Assembly: GCA_017463125.1 (NCBI GenBank)
Contig: JAFTPV010000019.1
Coordinates: 62,001 to 126,000 of the forward strand
Direction of reading: 5' to 3'
Length of the DNA stretch: 64,000 nucleotides
From: Clostridia bacterium
Lineage (GTDB): Bacteria; Bacillota; Clostridia; Oscillospirales; CAG-272
Part shown: positions 20,025-31,018 of the stretch, in pieces
Layout of the letters: every line of letters begins with the position of its first letter
How positions within the stretch are numbered: the first letter of the stretch is position 1
Translations under genes and position numbers: made by a program
The notes under the pieces: generated by a model
Database searches by the model: none
Told to the model about the DNA's origin: nothing
What the model saw: the letters and a program-made list of their open reading frames with translations, nothing else

Positions 20025-20915
20025 TTATATTTGTTCCAAGAAATCTTCTCCGCAGAGAAGCTTGAGTATTTCGTCGAGATCCTCGTTGTCCTCATAGGTA
20101 AGAGTTATTGATTTTTTTCTACCCTTACCGTCGATTTTTACTTTACGGCCGAGGTGCGACTGTATTTTTATTTCAAGCTCACGGAAATAGTCAACTACAG
20201 GAAGCACCTCTTCCTCGGGCTCTTCCCTTTTGGGTTTGTTTATACGCTTTACCTCTTCCTCGAGAACGCGAACAGAAATGTCGTTTTCAACAACATGCTG
20301 TGCAAGAAGAATCATATCGTCGCGATCCTTTACGCCGAGAAGTGTTCTGGCGTGGCCTGCGCTGAGCTCCTTCGATGCTACGAGGGTGATGATTTCATCA
20401 GGGAGATCGAGTAGACGCAACGAATTGGCAATAGCGCTTCGGCTCTTCCCTACTTTTTCCGAAAGCTCCTCTTGTGTCATTCCGTAATCGTCGGCCAGAG
20501 CCTTATAACCCATCGCCTCTTCTATGGGGTTAAGATCCTCGCGCTGTACGTTTTCAATAAGGGCTATTTCTGCGGTTTTTCTATCATCTTTGTCAAGAAC
20601 GATAGCGGGTATCTCTGATAACCCTGCGAGCTTTGAGGCTCTGAAGCGTCGTTCTCCCGCAATAATCTGATAACGGCTGTCACCGTATTCCCTTACCAAA
20701 ATCGGTTGAAGAAGTCCGTTTTCCAAAATTGAGTTTGCGAGCTGCTCGAGCGACTCTTTGTCAAAATATTTTCTGGGCTGATCGCTTTTGGGGTCAATAA
20801 GTGAGAGCTTTATGGTGGAAATTTTTCCTTCGCCCTGCTCTTTTTCTTCGTCAATTGAATTATCTAAAAATATTGCGTCCAAGCCTCTGCCAAGACCGCT
20901 GTTCTTTTTTGCCAT
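20025..20915 (-). CDS. parB: Chromosome-partitioning protein ParB/Spo0J
   Basis: A 296-residue CTP-dependent DNA clamp that loads at parS and spreads to organise the origin. It starts at the ATG at 20915 (MAKKNSGLGRGLDAIF, the typical N-terminal ParA-contact motif), preceded by AGGAGA. The frame itself opens at 20951. The ParB/Srx domain shows QPRKYF and the CTP-binding GERRFRA motif. The helix-turn-helix is around MTQEELSEKVGKSRSAIAN. A C-terminal dimerisation region follows. Three matching parS sites lie 1.4 kb upstream, beyond parA. Confidence 0.97.
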   Translation of the reverse strand: MAKKNSGLGRGLDAIFLDNSIDEEKEQGEGKISTIKLSLIDPKSDQPRKYFDKESLEQLANSILENGLLQPILVREYGDSRYQIIAGERRFRASKLAGLSEIPAIVLDKDDRKTAEIALIENVQREDLNPIEEAMGYKALADDYGMTQEELSEKVGKSRSAIANSLRLLDLPDEIITLVASKELSAGHARTLLGVKDRDDMILLAQHVVENDISVRVLEEEVKRINKPKREEPEEEVLPVVDYFRELEIKIQSHLGRKVKIDGKGRKKSITLTYEDNEDLDEILKLLCGEDFLEQI

Positions 20916-20951
20916 AATAATTTCTCCTGTTTTTGAATGTTTATAAGACAT

Positions 20952-21222
20952 TATAGAAATAAATTTGTTGTAAAAATGAGTTAATTAGGAATATATTCCC
21001 CACATAACCGTAAAACCATGTGGAAAAACGACTGTTAAATCCCCACGCGATTAATAATATTGACTTTGTTAAAGTTTTTGAGTGACCCGAAAGCGATATA
21101 ATGTTGATTTTTAATATTAATTAATAAAAGTGGAGATTTCATATCGAAAACTGTCGAATTAGTTGTGTGAGGTGGGGGACAACCGAAAAATAGTGCAGAT
21201 GCCGAATGGAAAATATTTCCAT
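20952..21222. other. parA-parB intergenic spacer
   Basis: About 270-300 bp without a supported gene. It is AT-rich and holds a weak DnaA-box-like CATGTGGAAAAAC near 21018. No clear terminator or consensus promoter was found; parB may have its own weak promoter here. Confidence 0.4.
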
Positions 21223-21984
21223 TTATATTCTTAACATAAGCTCTTTTGCGACTGCGGCATATTCGAGAGAGCCTTTTCCGTAAGGGTCGTGGTAGCAAAT
21301 TGGTTCTCCGTAGCCGGGAGCCTCAGAAATACGTACTGTGCGTGAAATAGGCACCTTAAATAGCTTATCCGCATAATATTTTTTCAGCTCAGCGACCACC
21401 TGACCGGTTAATGTAAGTCTACCGTTGTACATTGTCAGAAGTATACCTACAATTTGCAAGGAAGGGTTATAGAGACTTCTTATCTTTTTGACCGTATTTA
21501 ATAGCTGAGACATACCTTCAAGTGAATAAAATTCGCATTGCATCGGTATTACAACGCCGTCTGAAATAGAAAGTGCCTTTACGGTGAGCATGCCGAGCGA
21601 GGGCGGGCAGTCAATAAATATGTAATCAAAGCTATCTTTTATTGAATCGAGGGCTATTTTTGTGAAATTTGCGTCCTCTTCCAGCTCATAAAGCTCTAGT
21701 TCTGCTCCTGCGAGGTCGATATTTGCCGGAACAACGGACAGATTTTTGAAATTACTTGAAATTATAGCGTCTTTGATATCGCATCTGCCAATGATGACAT
21801 CGTAGGTGGTATTTTTCATCTTTGATTTTGAGATACCAAGTCCACTTGTGGCATTTCCTTGGGGGTCCATATCGATCATCAGTACTTTTTTGCCTTTTTT
21901 GGCTATTTGCGCTGCAATATTAACGCAGGACGTGGTTTTGCCTACCCCGCCCTTTTGGTTAGAAAATGATACGACTTTTGCCAT
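21223..21984 (-). CDS. parA: Chromosome-partitioning ATPase ParA/Soj
   Basis: A 253-residue deviant-Walker ATPase that works with ParB in origin segregation. In Bacillus its homologue Soj also acts on DnaA. KGGVGKTT is at residues 11-18, with DMDPQGNAT and DYIFIDCPP following. The ATG at 21984 with GGAGGA upstream gives the standard MAKVVSFSNQKGG start; the frame continues to 22077 without another good ribosome site. A 307-bp gap separates it from parB. Confidence 0.97.
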   Translation of the reverse strand: MAKVVSFSNQKGGVGKTTSCVNIAAQIAKKGKKVLMIDMDPQGNATSGLGISKSKMKNTTYDVIIGRCDIKDAIISSNFKNLSVVPANIDLAGAELELYELEEDANFTKIALDSIKDSFDYIFIDCPPSLGMLTVKALSISDGVVIPMQCEFYSLEGMSQLLNTVKKIRSLYNPSLQIVGILLTMYNGRLTLTGQVVAELKKYYADKLFKVPISRTVRISEAPGYGEPICYHDPYGKGSLEYAAVAKELMLRI

Positions 21985-22088
21985 ATATCCTCCGATTTTT
22001 AGGTGTTTCTTAATTAAATTGTTGTTTTTTTGTTGCGATCTTTTGGCATTCAAAAGAACTTTGCAGTAAGATATCATTTTACATATAT

Positions 22089-22117
22089 ATTATACATAAT
22101 TCGGGACAAAAAGTCAA
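22089..22117 (-). promoter_or_regulatory. Sigma-A promoter of parA
   Basis: On the minus strand TTGACT (22112-22117), a 17-bp spacer and a perfect TATAAT (22089-22094), about 105 bp before the parA start codon. The parS cluster lies 155-335 bp further upstream, so ParB loading could feed back on this promoter. Confidence 0.75.
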
Positions 22118-22271
22118 CATGATTTGAGGGAATAGTTAGATTATGAATAAAAGTTAACAAATATTCGATCACAAAAGGCGTTGAACGCCGAAGACTGAGT
22201 ATTTTGGTATGGTTTTAATAAGCAATCAGAAAAACACGGCATAACACCATAAAAGTAAAATACAAATTATA

Positions 22272-22287
22272 TGTTTCACGTGAAACA
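22272..22287. other. parS: parS site 1
   Basis: Exact 16-bp palindrome TGTTTCACGTGAAACA, a perfect match to the Bacillus-type parS consensus for ParB binding. Confidence 0.95.
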
Positions 22288-22309
22288 TTGCAAACAAACA
22301 CGCAAATTG

Positions 22310-22325
22310 TGTTTCACGTGAAACA
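22310..22325. other. parS: parS site 2
   Basis: Second exact copy of TGTTTCACGTGAAACA, 22 bp after site 1. Confidence 0.95.
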
Positions 22326-22409
22326 TACGGTATAAGCTCGGGATCATAGTTGTTTTTATAACATATTGAAAGAAAAGAGGTAGCAACATAAGCGCAAGGC
22401 AATTATAAA

Positions 22410-22425
22410 TGTTTCACGTGAAACA
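22410..22425. other. parS: parS site 3
   Basis: Third exact copy of TGTTTCACGTGAAACA, 84 bp after site 2. All three lie within 154 bp upstream of parA. Confidence 0.95.
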
Positions 22426-23098
22426 TTTGCTGGTTAAAAACGAAAACAAGACGGCACCAAGGAATTTAGACCCATTTTGCGATGCACGGCCTTCAAATTA
22501 TCTTTTTATCAATATAATAATTGAAATTATGCTTTTAACGTCAAAAATGAAGTAAATTAAACTCTTAAACAATACAATGATTTATAAGTTGTCTTACGTA
22601 ACGTGGAAGATAATAGTAAGATAACGGGGAAGGGAAGAAAACGCGTTAATTTTCAACCATTCCTTGTAACAAACAAGTTTATTGTTAATTCATAATGAAA
22701 ATTTGATACTATTATTATACGAAGAGTGAAATCTAATTAATTTTTAGTTGCATTTGTCTTTTATTTATCCTAAAACGTGAAATTACTTCAATTAAACTGA
22801 TGTTTGTGTTTGCAAGATAAATTTTTACTTTTTACGAACCCTCTGTAATATTATTTTAGTTTAGATTGTTTTTATGTGTGAATAATTGAGTTTAGGTAAT
22901 GCGATTTAAGCAAAAAATGTTACTCGGGTGATTTTTGGATAGTTTTTACTAAATTTTAAGAATTTCCGCAAATTTTTAATTAAAATCGTAAAAAATACGA
23001 ATATTCGCACACAACGCCGCTTTGATTTCAAAGTCATTGGCCTGAATAGCTTAATAGAAAAACAGGTACCATTTATATAAAATAATTAATGTTTTCTA
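22426..23098. other. Gene-free AT-rich spacer beyond the parS cluster
   Basis: About 670 bp with no supported open frame on either strand, no tRNA-like or other recognised RNA, and no long repeat. Together with the parS segment the non-coding stretch is about 1.1 kb, unusually long for this compact genome. It may serve as a ParB spreading or condensin-loading zone, or be decayed sequence. Confidence 0.5.
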
Positions 23099-23127
23099 TT
23101 GAAAAAAAGTCGTTTTTATAGTATAAT
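23099..23127 (+). promoter_or_regulatory. Sigma-A promoter of the histidine phosphatase genes
   Basis: TTGAAA (23099-23104), a 17-bp spacer and a perfect TATAAT (23122-23127), about 100 bp before the GTG start at 23229. Confidence 0.7.
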
Positions 23128-23228
23128 AATTTTAGTTTCTAGTGTTTTCTAAAGGTGATGAATTATTTACTACGCTCAAGCCTTATTATCTTTAGAAGCA
23201 AATATTTTACTGCTCGGAGTTTGTTGTT

Positions 23229-23882
23229 GTGAAAACGGAGATATTTTTGATAAGGCATGGCGAAAGCTGCGGTAACAAAAATAGAATTTTTGCCGGACAG
23301 ACCGATGTGGATTTGACTGAACGTGGATACGAGCAGGCGCAAGTCACAGCGGATTATCTTGCTTCGGAAAAAATAGACGCGATTTATTCGAGCGACCTCG
23401 TGAGAGCTTATAATACCGCCATTCCTCACGCCAAGATGCGCGGGCTTGACGTTATAGCATCGAAGGGGCTGCGTGAGATTAATATTGGTATTATGGAGGG
23501 GGCAGACATACGTCTTGTCACAAAGCGGAGAGGAGAAGCTTTTTCTCGTTATTGGACTACGGACTTTGGTTTTTTCGCTTTTGCCGATGGAGAAAGTACT
23601 GTGGAGTGCGGAGAGCGTTTTTATAAGGCTTTAGAGACGATCGCACTTGAAAATTCTGGACGTCGAATACTCGTTGCATCTCACGCTGCTGTTATACGTG
23701 CCTTTTGGGGTAAGATATGCCGCATCTCTCCTATGGAGCTTGGACGCAGGATCCCTTTTGCTTCAAACGCTTCGGTTAGCCGCGTCGATTATGAAGATGG
23801 AATATTTATCCCAAAAAGCTATTCTGAAAACGAACATTTGTCATCCGTTGGATTCATTGATAACAAGGCAAAATTATGCTAA
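23229..23882 (+). CDS. Histidine phosphatase family protein (first of a tandem pair)
   Basis: A 217-residue phosphoglycerate-mutase-like phosphatase. The catalytic LIRHGES motif is near residue 6, a YSSDLVRAYNTA segment follows, the acid residue lies in LREINIGIMEGAD, and the second histidine is in ASHAAVIRA. It starts with GTG at 23229, with CGGAG about 10 bp upstream. It is clearly homologous to the next gene over its whole length. Such proteins include alpha-ribazole and broad-specificity phosphatases; the substrate is not identifiable. Confidence 0.88.
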   Translation: MKTEIFLIRHGESCGNKNRIFAGQTDVDLTERGYEQAQVTADYLASEKIDAIYSSDLVRAYNTAIPHAKMRGLDVIASKGLREINIGIMEGADIRLVTKRRGEAFSRYWTTDFGFFAFADGESTVECGERFYKALETIALENSGRRILVASHAAVIRAFWGKICRISPMELGRRIPFASNASVSRVDYEDGIFIPKSYSENEHLSSVGFIDNKAKLC

Positions 23883-23936
23883 ATCGCGTATTTTGACAAC
23901 TATTATTTGCAAAAGCACTTAAAAATGGCGGTGTAT

Positions 23937-24584
23937 ATGGAAAAAACAAAAATAATTTTGGTGCGTCATGGCGAGAGCCTTGGTAATGCACGACGCATGC
24001 TTCTTGGACATACAGACCTTGATTTATCGGAGCTTGGTTACAGGCAGGCTGAGGCGTGTGCCGAAGCCTTGAAGAATGAGAAGGTTGATGCGATATATTC
24101 AAGCGATCTTCTCCGTGCTTACAATACTGCGATTCCTCATGCTAAAATGCGCGGACTTGCGGTACAAAAATCACTTCAGCTTCGTGAGATATATCTCGGT
24201 GCTTGGGAAGGGAAGAGTGTAGCGGATATTTTAGAAAAGCATGCGGATATGTATGAGAAGGATTGGCTTGGTGCTTATGGAACCTTTCGTTTTCCCGGGG
24301 GTGAAAGTACAGTTGAGGCAGGCGAGAGATTTTATGCCGAAGTTGCAAGGATTTCCGAGGAGAACGAGGGCAAAACGGTGCTTATTGCAGCGCACGCGGC
24401 GGTAATACGCTCTTTCTTTGCTAAGGTTTTAGGGATTGCACCTGAAGATATCGCGCCAAAGCTACCGTTCCCCAGCAACGCATCTTATTCGGAGGTCTGC
24501 TTTAACGGAAGATCCTTTGAGGCGGGGAGATTTTCTGTTGATGATTATCTTGCAGATATCGGCATAACGAAATACGGTGCTTGA
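23937..24584 (+). CDS. Histidine phosphatase family protein (second of a tandem pair)
   Basis: A 215-residue paralogue of the preceding gene. It has LVRHGES at the N-terminus, the same YSSDL-RAYNTAIPHAKMRGL stretch, LREIYLGAWEGKS, and AAHAAVIRS. The ATG at 23937 is preferred (GGCGGTG upstream); in-frame starts at 23907 (TTG) and 23925 (ATG) are weaker. The GAWEG block is closer to classical cobalamin-phosphatase-like members than the first copy, whose IMEGAD and following region have diverged. Confidence 0.88.
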   Translation: MEKTKIILVRHGESLGNARRMLLGHTDLDLSELGYRQAEACAEALKNEKVDAIYSSDLLRAYNTAIPHAKMRGLAVQKSLQLREIYLGAWEGKSVADILEKHADMYEKDWLGAYGTFRFPGGESTVEAGERFYAEVARISEENEGKTVLIAAHAAVIRSFFAKVLGIAPEDIAPKLPFPSNASYSEVCFNGRSFEAGRFSVDDYLADIGITKYGA

Positions 24585-24631
24585 AGTACTGATTTTATAA
24601 AATTAAATTTATATTTGAAGGGATTACAGTT

Positions 24632-25936
24632 ATGAGTAAAAGAATTATTGCGTTCACTCTGTGTTTGATTTTTTGTTTTGCACCTCTGTTTACTTCGTGT
24701 GATCTATCGGAAACGTCTGGCGGGGAAAACGGACAACCGGAAGAATATCTTCAGGATATGGCTGATATAGATGTACCCGAGCGCTTTAAGCAGGCATACA
24801 CGATAGATCGAGAAAAGCTCGAGGGAGCGGCAGAGGCGGCAATAGAAAAGCTCAAGGCCTTCGTAACCCAAAACGGCACAGGTTTTCTTGGCACGGCGTC
24901 AACCGATTATAAATATACGTCAAGTGCAAACAGTAACTGGGTATGTGGAATGTATACCGGCACTTATCTTATGGCGTATCAGCTAACGGGTGACTCCAGG
25001 TTCAAAACGATCGTGGAATCTCACATAGATACTTACGTTGAACGAGTGAACAAAAAAGTGGGACTAGACGATCACGACGTTGGTTTTGTCTTTATGCCTT
25101 CCTGTGTCGGAGCGTATAAGGTTTTTGGTAATGAATCAGCGCGTGAGGCCGCTCTCAAGGCTGTGGAATATTACTACGGTACGAGTTATAGCAAAGAGGG
25201 GAAATTCATAATCAGATCTCATAGAAGCTGGGAAAACGGCTCGGGCTGCCGCACTATGATAGACTCGCTTATGAACGCATCTCTGCTTTTCTGGTCGGGA
25301 GAAGCTCTTGGCAATTCTGATTATTTCAATGCCGCTCATGATCACAATCTTACTACCGTTGACCTCATCGTCCGCGACGACGGCTCTACATATCACCATT
25401 ATCAGTTTGATCCCGAAACCGCACAGCCACTCTATGGCCTGACGTGGCAGGGATACTCTGACGAGTCCTGTTGGTCGCGCGGTCACTCGTGGGGAATTTA
25501 CGGCTTCTCTATTGCTCATTCCTACACCAAGGATACGGCGATAATGAATGCCCAGCGCGACATTACCTACTATATGCTTAACCATTTGCCCGATGATCTT
25601 ATTCCGTATTGGGATTACACCTTTATTTCGGGCTCCGAGCCTCGCGACAGCTCTGCTGCGGCAATAGCCGTTTGCGGAATGCTGGATATGGCAGAGCAGC
25701 TTCCCGAGGGCTCGGCACAGCGCACCGTTTACGAGAGTGCTGCGGCACAGATAATGGAGGCTCTTATTGACGAGTGCACGACGGATATCGGCATTGAATA
25801 CGACGGACTTATTCACAGCGTTACTCACGGAAAGCCTCAAACCCTTGCGGTAGGTGAGTGTGCGCCGTACGCCGACTATTTTTACCTCGAGGCTCTTGCC
25901 AGATTTTTGAATGAGGATTTCATCAGACCATGGTAA
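24632..25936 (+). CDS. GH88-type unsaturated glucuronyl hydrolase, lipoprotein
   Basis: A 434-residue surface enzyme of glycoside hydrolase family 88, which releases unsaturated uronic acids from lyase-cut glycosaminoglycan or pectin fragments. A lipoprotein signal with lipobox LFTSC (Cys23) precedes an alpha/alpha-barrel. The two family aspartates appear as D149 in HDVGF and D211 in DSLMN. The substrate-binding GYSDESCWSRGHSWGIYGF block is well conserved. Start ATG 24632 follows GAAGGGATT. It stands alone without transporter or lyase genes, so it may act on fragments made by other organisms. Confidence 0.88.
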   Translation: MSKRIIAFTLCLIFCFAPLFTSCDLSETSGGENGQPEEYLQDMADIDVPERFKQAYTIDREKLEGAAEAAIEKLKAFVTQNGTGFLGTASTDYKYTSSANSNWVCGMYTGTYLMAYQLTGDSRFKTIVESHIDTYVERVNKKVGLDDHDVGFVFMPSCVGAYKVFGNESAREAALKAVEYYYGTSYSKEGKFIIRSHRSWENGSGCRTMIDSLMNASLLFWSGEALGNSDYFNAAHDHNLTTVDLIVRDDGSTYHHYQFDPETAQPLYGLTWQGYSDESCWSRGHSWGIYGFSIAHSYTKDTAIMNAQRDITYYMLNHLPDDLIPYWDYTFISGSEPRDSSAAAIAVCGMLDMAEQLPEGSAQRTVYESAAAQIMEALIDECTTDIGIEYDGLIHSVTHGKPQTLAVGECAPYADYFYLEALARFLNEDFIRPW

Positions 25937-25973
25937 ATCAGTTCTTGATTTCAGATAATAATTATAATGGAAA

Positions 25974-26013
25974 AAGCGTGGCGTCGCAAATGCGGCTCCA
26001 CGCTTAATTTTTT
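25974..26013 (+). terminator. Terminator after the GH88 gene
   Basis: Arms AAGCGTGG (25974-25981) and CCACGCTT (25998-26005) followed by AATTTTTT. It also faces the dnaJ 3' end. Confidence 0.75.
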
Positions 26014-26038
26014 GCGGTATATGCCATTTTGTAAATAA

Positions 26039-27190
26039 TTATTTACCAAAAAGCTTTTTGAAGAAGTTTTCACGCTTTGCTCCGTTTGACTCGCCGAGAG
26101 ATTCTGCAAATGCATTGAGAAGCTTTTTTTGCTCGGAGTTGAGATTTTTTGGAGTTTCTATCGCAACGGTGATAATAAGGTCGCCCTTGCGCTTCGTGTT
26201 TATATCGGGAATACCCTTACCGCGCAGGGTGAATGTGGTGCCCGATTGAGTTCCCTCGGGGATTCTGTATTTCTCGCTTCCTCCACCAAGGACCGGGACA
26301 TCTATATCGGCGCCGAGTGCCGCCTCTGCAAAGGTTATCGGCACCTCACAGTAGAGGTTGTTGCCGTTTCGCTCGAAGATCTTGTCCTCCTTGACTCTTA
26401 TCTCGATGATAAGGTCGCCGTTTGCGCCTCCGTTGACACCGGCAGAGCCTTGACCGCGAAGAACTATATTCTGTCTGTCGTCGATTCCTGCGGGAATGTT
26501 GACTTCCAGCTTCTTATTTATCTTGATGCGGCCCTTGCCGTTACAGTTTTTACACGGTGTCTTGATAATCTTACCCGTGCCGCGACAGCTTTGACACGGT
26601 CTCTGCGTCTGCATATAACCGAGCATCGTCTGCTGCTTTACCGTAACTCTTCCCGTACCGCGACATGCAGAGCAGGTTTCGATATCCTCGGCCTTTTCAG
26701 CACCCTTGCCCGCACAGTCGGGACAGGTTTCTATTCTGGCAAAGTTTACCTCTTTTTTTGTACCAAAGGCTGCCTCGTCAAAGGAAATGGTAATTCTCGC
26801 GCCAACGTCGTCACCGTCTATGGGCATATTCTGTCTTGAGCGAGATGAGGCACCGCCGCCACCGCCGAAGAAGGATGAGAATATATCACCGAAATCAAAA
26901 TCCGCACCGCCGAAGTCGCCAAATCCGCTAAAGCCTCCGTAGCCTCCGCCCGAGCTTGGATCAAAGGCTGCGTGGCCGAATCGGTCGTATTTTGCACGCT
27001 TGTCAGCGTCGGAAAGCACGGCGTACGCCTCGTTTACCTCCTTGAATTTGACTTCGGCTTCCTTATCGCCTGGGTTCATATCGGGGTGGTATTTTTTTGC
27101 AAGAGAACGGTATGCTTTTTTTATCTCGTCCTCTCCCGCGCCCTTTTGCACTCCGAGGACCTCGTAATAATCTCTTTTGTTTTCTGCCAT
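26039..27190 (-). CDS. dnaJ: Chaperone DnaJ
   Basis: A 383-residue type I J-protein that delivers substrates to DnaK and stimulates its ATPase. The J domain carries the HPD motif in [10 protein letters not shown] Gly/Phe-rich linker follows at about residues 75-115. The four zinc-finger repeats are [24 protein letters not shown] and CKNCNGKG. The C-terminal substrate domains are complete. It is the last gene of hrcA-grpE-dnaK-dnaJ. Confidence 0.97.
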   Translation of the reverse strand: MAENKRDYYEVLGVQKGAGEDEIKKAYRSLAKKYHPDMNPGDKEAEVKFKEVNEAYAVLSDADKRAKYDRFGHAAFDPSSGGGYGGFSGFGDFGGADFDFGDIFSSFFGGGGGASSRSRQNMPIDGDDVGARITISFDEAAFGTKKEVNFARIETCPDCAGKGAEKAEDIETCSACRGTGRVTVKQQTMLGYMQTQRPCQSCRGTGKIIKTPCKNCNGKGRIKINKKLEVNIPAGIDDRQNIVLRGQGSAGVNGGANGDLIIEIRVKEDKIFERNGNNLYCEVPITFAEAALGADIDVPVLGGGSEKYRIPEGTQSGTTFTLRGKGIPDINTKRKGDLIITVAIETPKNLNSEQKKLLNAFAESLGESNGAKRENFFKKLFGK

Positions 27191-27269
27191 AGTGAATACC
27201 TTTTGCTAATTTTGTGATTTGTTTCAAAAAGTAAAATAGGGTTTGGTGTATTTTCCTTAAAGTCGGCTA

Positions 27270-27306
27270 GTAGGGCGAGCCCCTTGGAGCCGCCCTACGT
27301 TTTTTG
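27270..27306. repeat. REP-like hairpin between dnaK and dnaJ
   Basis: Arms GTAGGGCG (27270-27277) and CGCCCTAC (27291-27298) with a GC-rich, partly self-complementary loop. The T-run is on the plus strand, against the direction of the operon, so it is not an obvious terminator for dnaK. It may stabilise the upstream mRNA or be a dispersed palindromic repeat. Confidence 0.5.
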
Positions 27307-27307
27307 T

Positions 27308-29170
<1,863 letters not shown>

Positions 29171-29190
29171 TTAATAATTTAATTATGTGC

Positions 29191-29703
29191 TTAGTTTGCG
29201 CTTTTTACCATAGCGAAGCGTATGATGCGCTTGCCTTTTTTATAACCCTTCTGCAAGACCTCAACTATCTCGCTCTCGCCGAAATTCTCGTCGTCAACGT
29301 GCATAACCGCGTTGTGCATATTGGGGTCAAAGGTCTCACCGCACTTGCCGAAGTCCTCAACTCCCATTTTTTCAAAGACGGATATAGCGGCTTTTGCAGT
29401 CATTACAAGCCCTTCTTTAACCTTTTCTCCGTCCTCGTAGAGTGCCGCACGCTCGAGATTGTCGATTATCGGTAAGAGTGCCGCAACCGTGTCTGCAACG
29501 GCGGTTTCGTAAATGGCGTCCTTTTCTTCTCTTGAGCGACGTCTGAAATTGTCGTACTCGGCAGCCATTCTGAGATATTTATCATCCTTTTCTGCGGCTT
29601 CCTTGCGAAGAGCCTCGATTTGCGCTGAAAGCTCCTCGACTGTCGGCTCCTTCACCTCTTCGGTTACCTCTTCCTCGGTTGTCTTCTTTTCTTCTTTTTT
29701 CAT
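29191..29703 (-). CDS. grpE: Nucleotide exchange factor GrpE
   Basis: A 170-residue dimeric exchange factor for DnaK. The N-terminal half is acidic and then a long coiled coil (EALRKEAAEKDDKYLRMAAEYDNFRRR). The C-terminal beta domain contains the signature FDPNMHNAVMHV and VLQKGYKKGKRIIRFAMVKSA. It lies between hrcA and dnaK. Confidence 0.97.
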   Translation of the reverse strand: MKKEEKKTTEEEVTEEVKEPTVEELSAQIEALRKEAAEKDDKYLRMAAEYDNFRRRSREEKDAIYETAVADTVAALLPIIDNLERAALYEDGEKVKEGLVMTAKAAISVFEKMGVEDFGKCGETFDPNMHNAVMHVDDENFGESEIVEVLQKGYKKGKRIIRFAMVKSAN

Positions 29704-29723
29704 TATATAATCCTTTCGGTTTT

Positions 29724-30791
29724 TTAATCAATGTCGTTATTTCCCGGCGGCAGAGCATCGTCGGAAAAAATCTTATCAAGACCGCCGGCGAGCTTATTCA
29801 GCATATCGATAACTTTTGAATAATTCATACGCTTGGGTCCGATGACTCCGACAGAGAGCTGCTTACCTCCGATATTTACGTTCTTAAAAATAAGCGTCGT
29901 GTTTTTCATACTGTCGGATTCATTATCCGTTCCAATATACACGTGAATACCGTCGGTTGAGGTAGTTTGAGATGAGATAACGTCAATGAGCTTATCCTTC
30001 TCTTCCAGAACGCCGAGCAGACTCCTGAAGCTTGAAACGTCAGAATACTCCGGGTACTGTAAAAGATTTGTCAATCCGTCAAGCTTGACGTCGGCAGAGT
30101 CAAGCTCGTTCATAGTTTCGTAAATTACCTTGATAGTCGGATGCACCATAGCTCCCGCCGAGCCCATAAGCGCCTCGAGCCTTACGATTATCGGCATTGT
30201 GATGGCGTCACTGGTAAGATTAACGAGATACATATTAGACGCTTCGGTAAAGCGACGGAGAATATCCTCATTTAATGCAAAGGTTAGGTGTATAGTCTTT
30301 GTCTTAACTATATCGCCCTCAAAGGTCATAACAAGAAGAAAATCCTTCGGCGACAGAAGCACGCTCTTAAATTGAGTTATCCTGACCTTACCGTATCCCG
30401 ATTTGAAAGCAATACCTGTATAGTCGGTAAATGACGCGGCAAATCTTGACATCTCGGAAAGAATTTCATCCATTTCCGTTAATTTATAGCGGAGCATCTC
30501 GTTTATCTCGTCTATTTCCGACTTCGTGCTGGTGTAATGATTTACCAAAGTGTTTACGTAATATTTATAACCGAGCTCTGAAGGAACTCTTCCTGCGGAG
30601 GTGTGGGGCTGAAGAAGGTAGCCCATTTCTTCAAGCTCCGCCATCTCGTTTCTGATAGTAGCGGGCGAGCAGGAAATGTGAACGTCCTGCGACAGATACT
30701 TGGAACCTACAGGCTCGCCGCCTGCTATGTGAGCGTCAACTATTGCTTTCAGAATTTGCATCTTTCGCGGAGTTAATCTCGAATCATCCAA
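29724..30791 (-). CDS. hrcA: Heat-inducible repressor HrcA
   Basis: A 355-residue repressor that binds CIRCE and is folded by GroEL, giving heat-shock control. The winged helix is at the N-terminus (LTPRKMQILKAIVDAHIAGGEPVGSKYLS). The start is a TTG at 30791, with AGAGGT about 9 bp upstream; no in-frame ATG precedes the conserved N-terminus. CIRCE lies 26 bp upstream of this start, so the operon is autoregulated. Confidence 0.96.
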   Translation of the reverse strand: MDDSRLTPRKMQILKAIVDAHIAGGEPVGSKYLSQDVHISCSPATIRNEMAELEEMGYLLQPHTSAGRVPSELGYKYYVNTLVNHYTSTKSEIDEINEMLRYKLTEMDEILSEMSRFAASFTDYTGIAFKSGYGKVRITQFKSVLLSPKDFLLVMTFEGDIVKTKTIHLTFALNEDILRRFTEASNMYLVNLTSDAITMPIIVRLEALMGSAGAMVHPTIKVIYETMNELDSADVKLDGLTNLLQYPEYSDVSSFRSLLGVLEEKDKLIDVISSQTTSTDGIHVYIGTDNESDSMKNTTLIFKNVNIGGKQLSVGVIGPKRMNYSKVIDMLNKLAGGLDKIFSDDALPPGNNDID

Positions 30792-30816
30792 GTAAGTGTA
30801 CCTCTTTCTTAAAATT

Positions 30817-30843
30817 TTAGCACTTAAAGCGCAAGAGTGCTAA
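30817..30843. promoter_or_regulatory. CIRCE operator
   Basis: TTAGCACTT, a 9-bp spacer, GAGTGCTAA. This differs from the canonical inverted repeat (TTAGCACTC-N9-GAGTGCTAA) by one base in one arm. It lies between the hrcA promoter and start codon, as expected for HrcA repression of this operon. Confidence 0.95.
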
Positions 30844-30856
30844 CGTTTGCATATAT

Positions 30857-30885
30857 AATATACCCTTTTTTGAAGGTAAAGTCAA
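30857..30885 (-). promoter_or_regulatory. Sigma-A promoter of the hrcA operon
   Basis: On the minus strand TTGACT (30880-30885), a 17-bp spacer and TATATT (30857-30862). The CIRCE operator begins 13 bp downstream, over the expected transcription start. Confidence 0.8.
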
Positions 30886-30993
30886 GGGTTTAGGTATATT
30901 TTTTTATGAATTTTTTGTTAATATTTAGCCGAAAGGTTACTTAAGTGCTAAAAACAATCCCGAAATAGTAGCAAGATGCCGTATTATTTCAAA

Positions 30994-31018
30994 ACCGCCC
31001 CGACAAATGCGGGGCGGT
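30994..31018. terminator. GC-rich hairpin, possible weak terminator
   Basis: Perfect 9-bp arms ACCGCCCCG (30994-31002) and CGGGGCGGT (31010-31018). There is no good T-run on either side (four T on the minus strand), so its role is uncertain. Confidence 0.35.
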
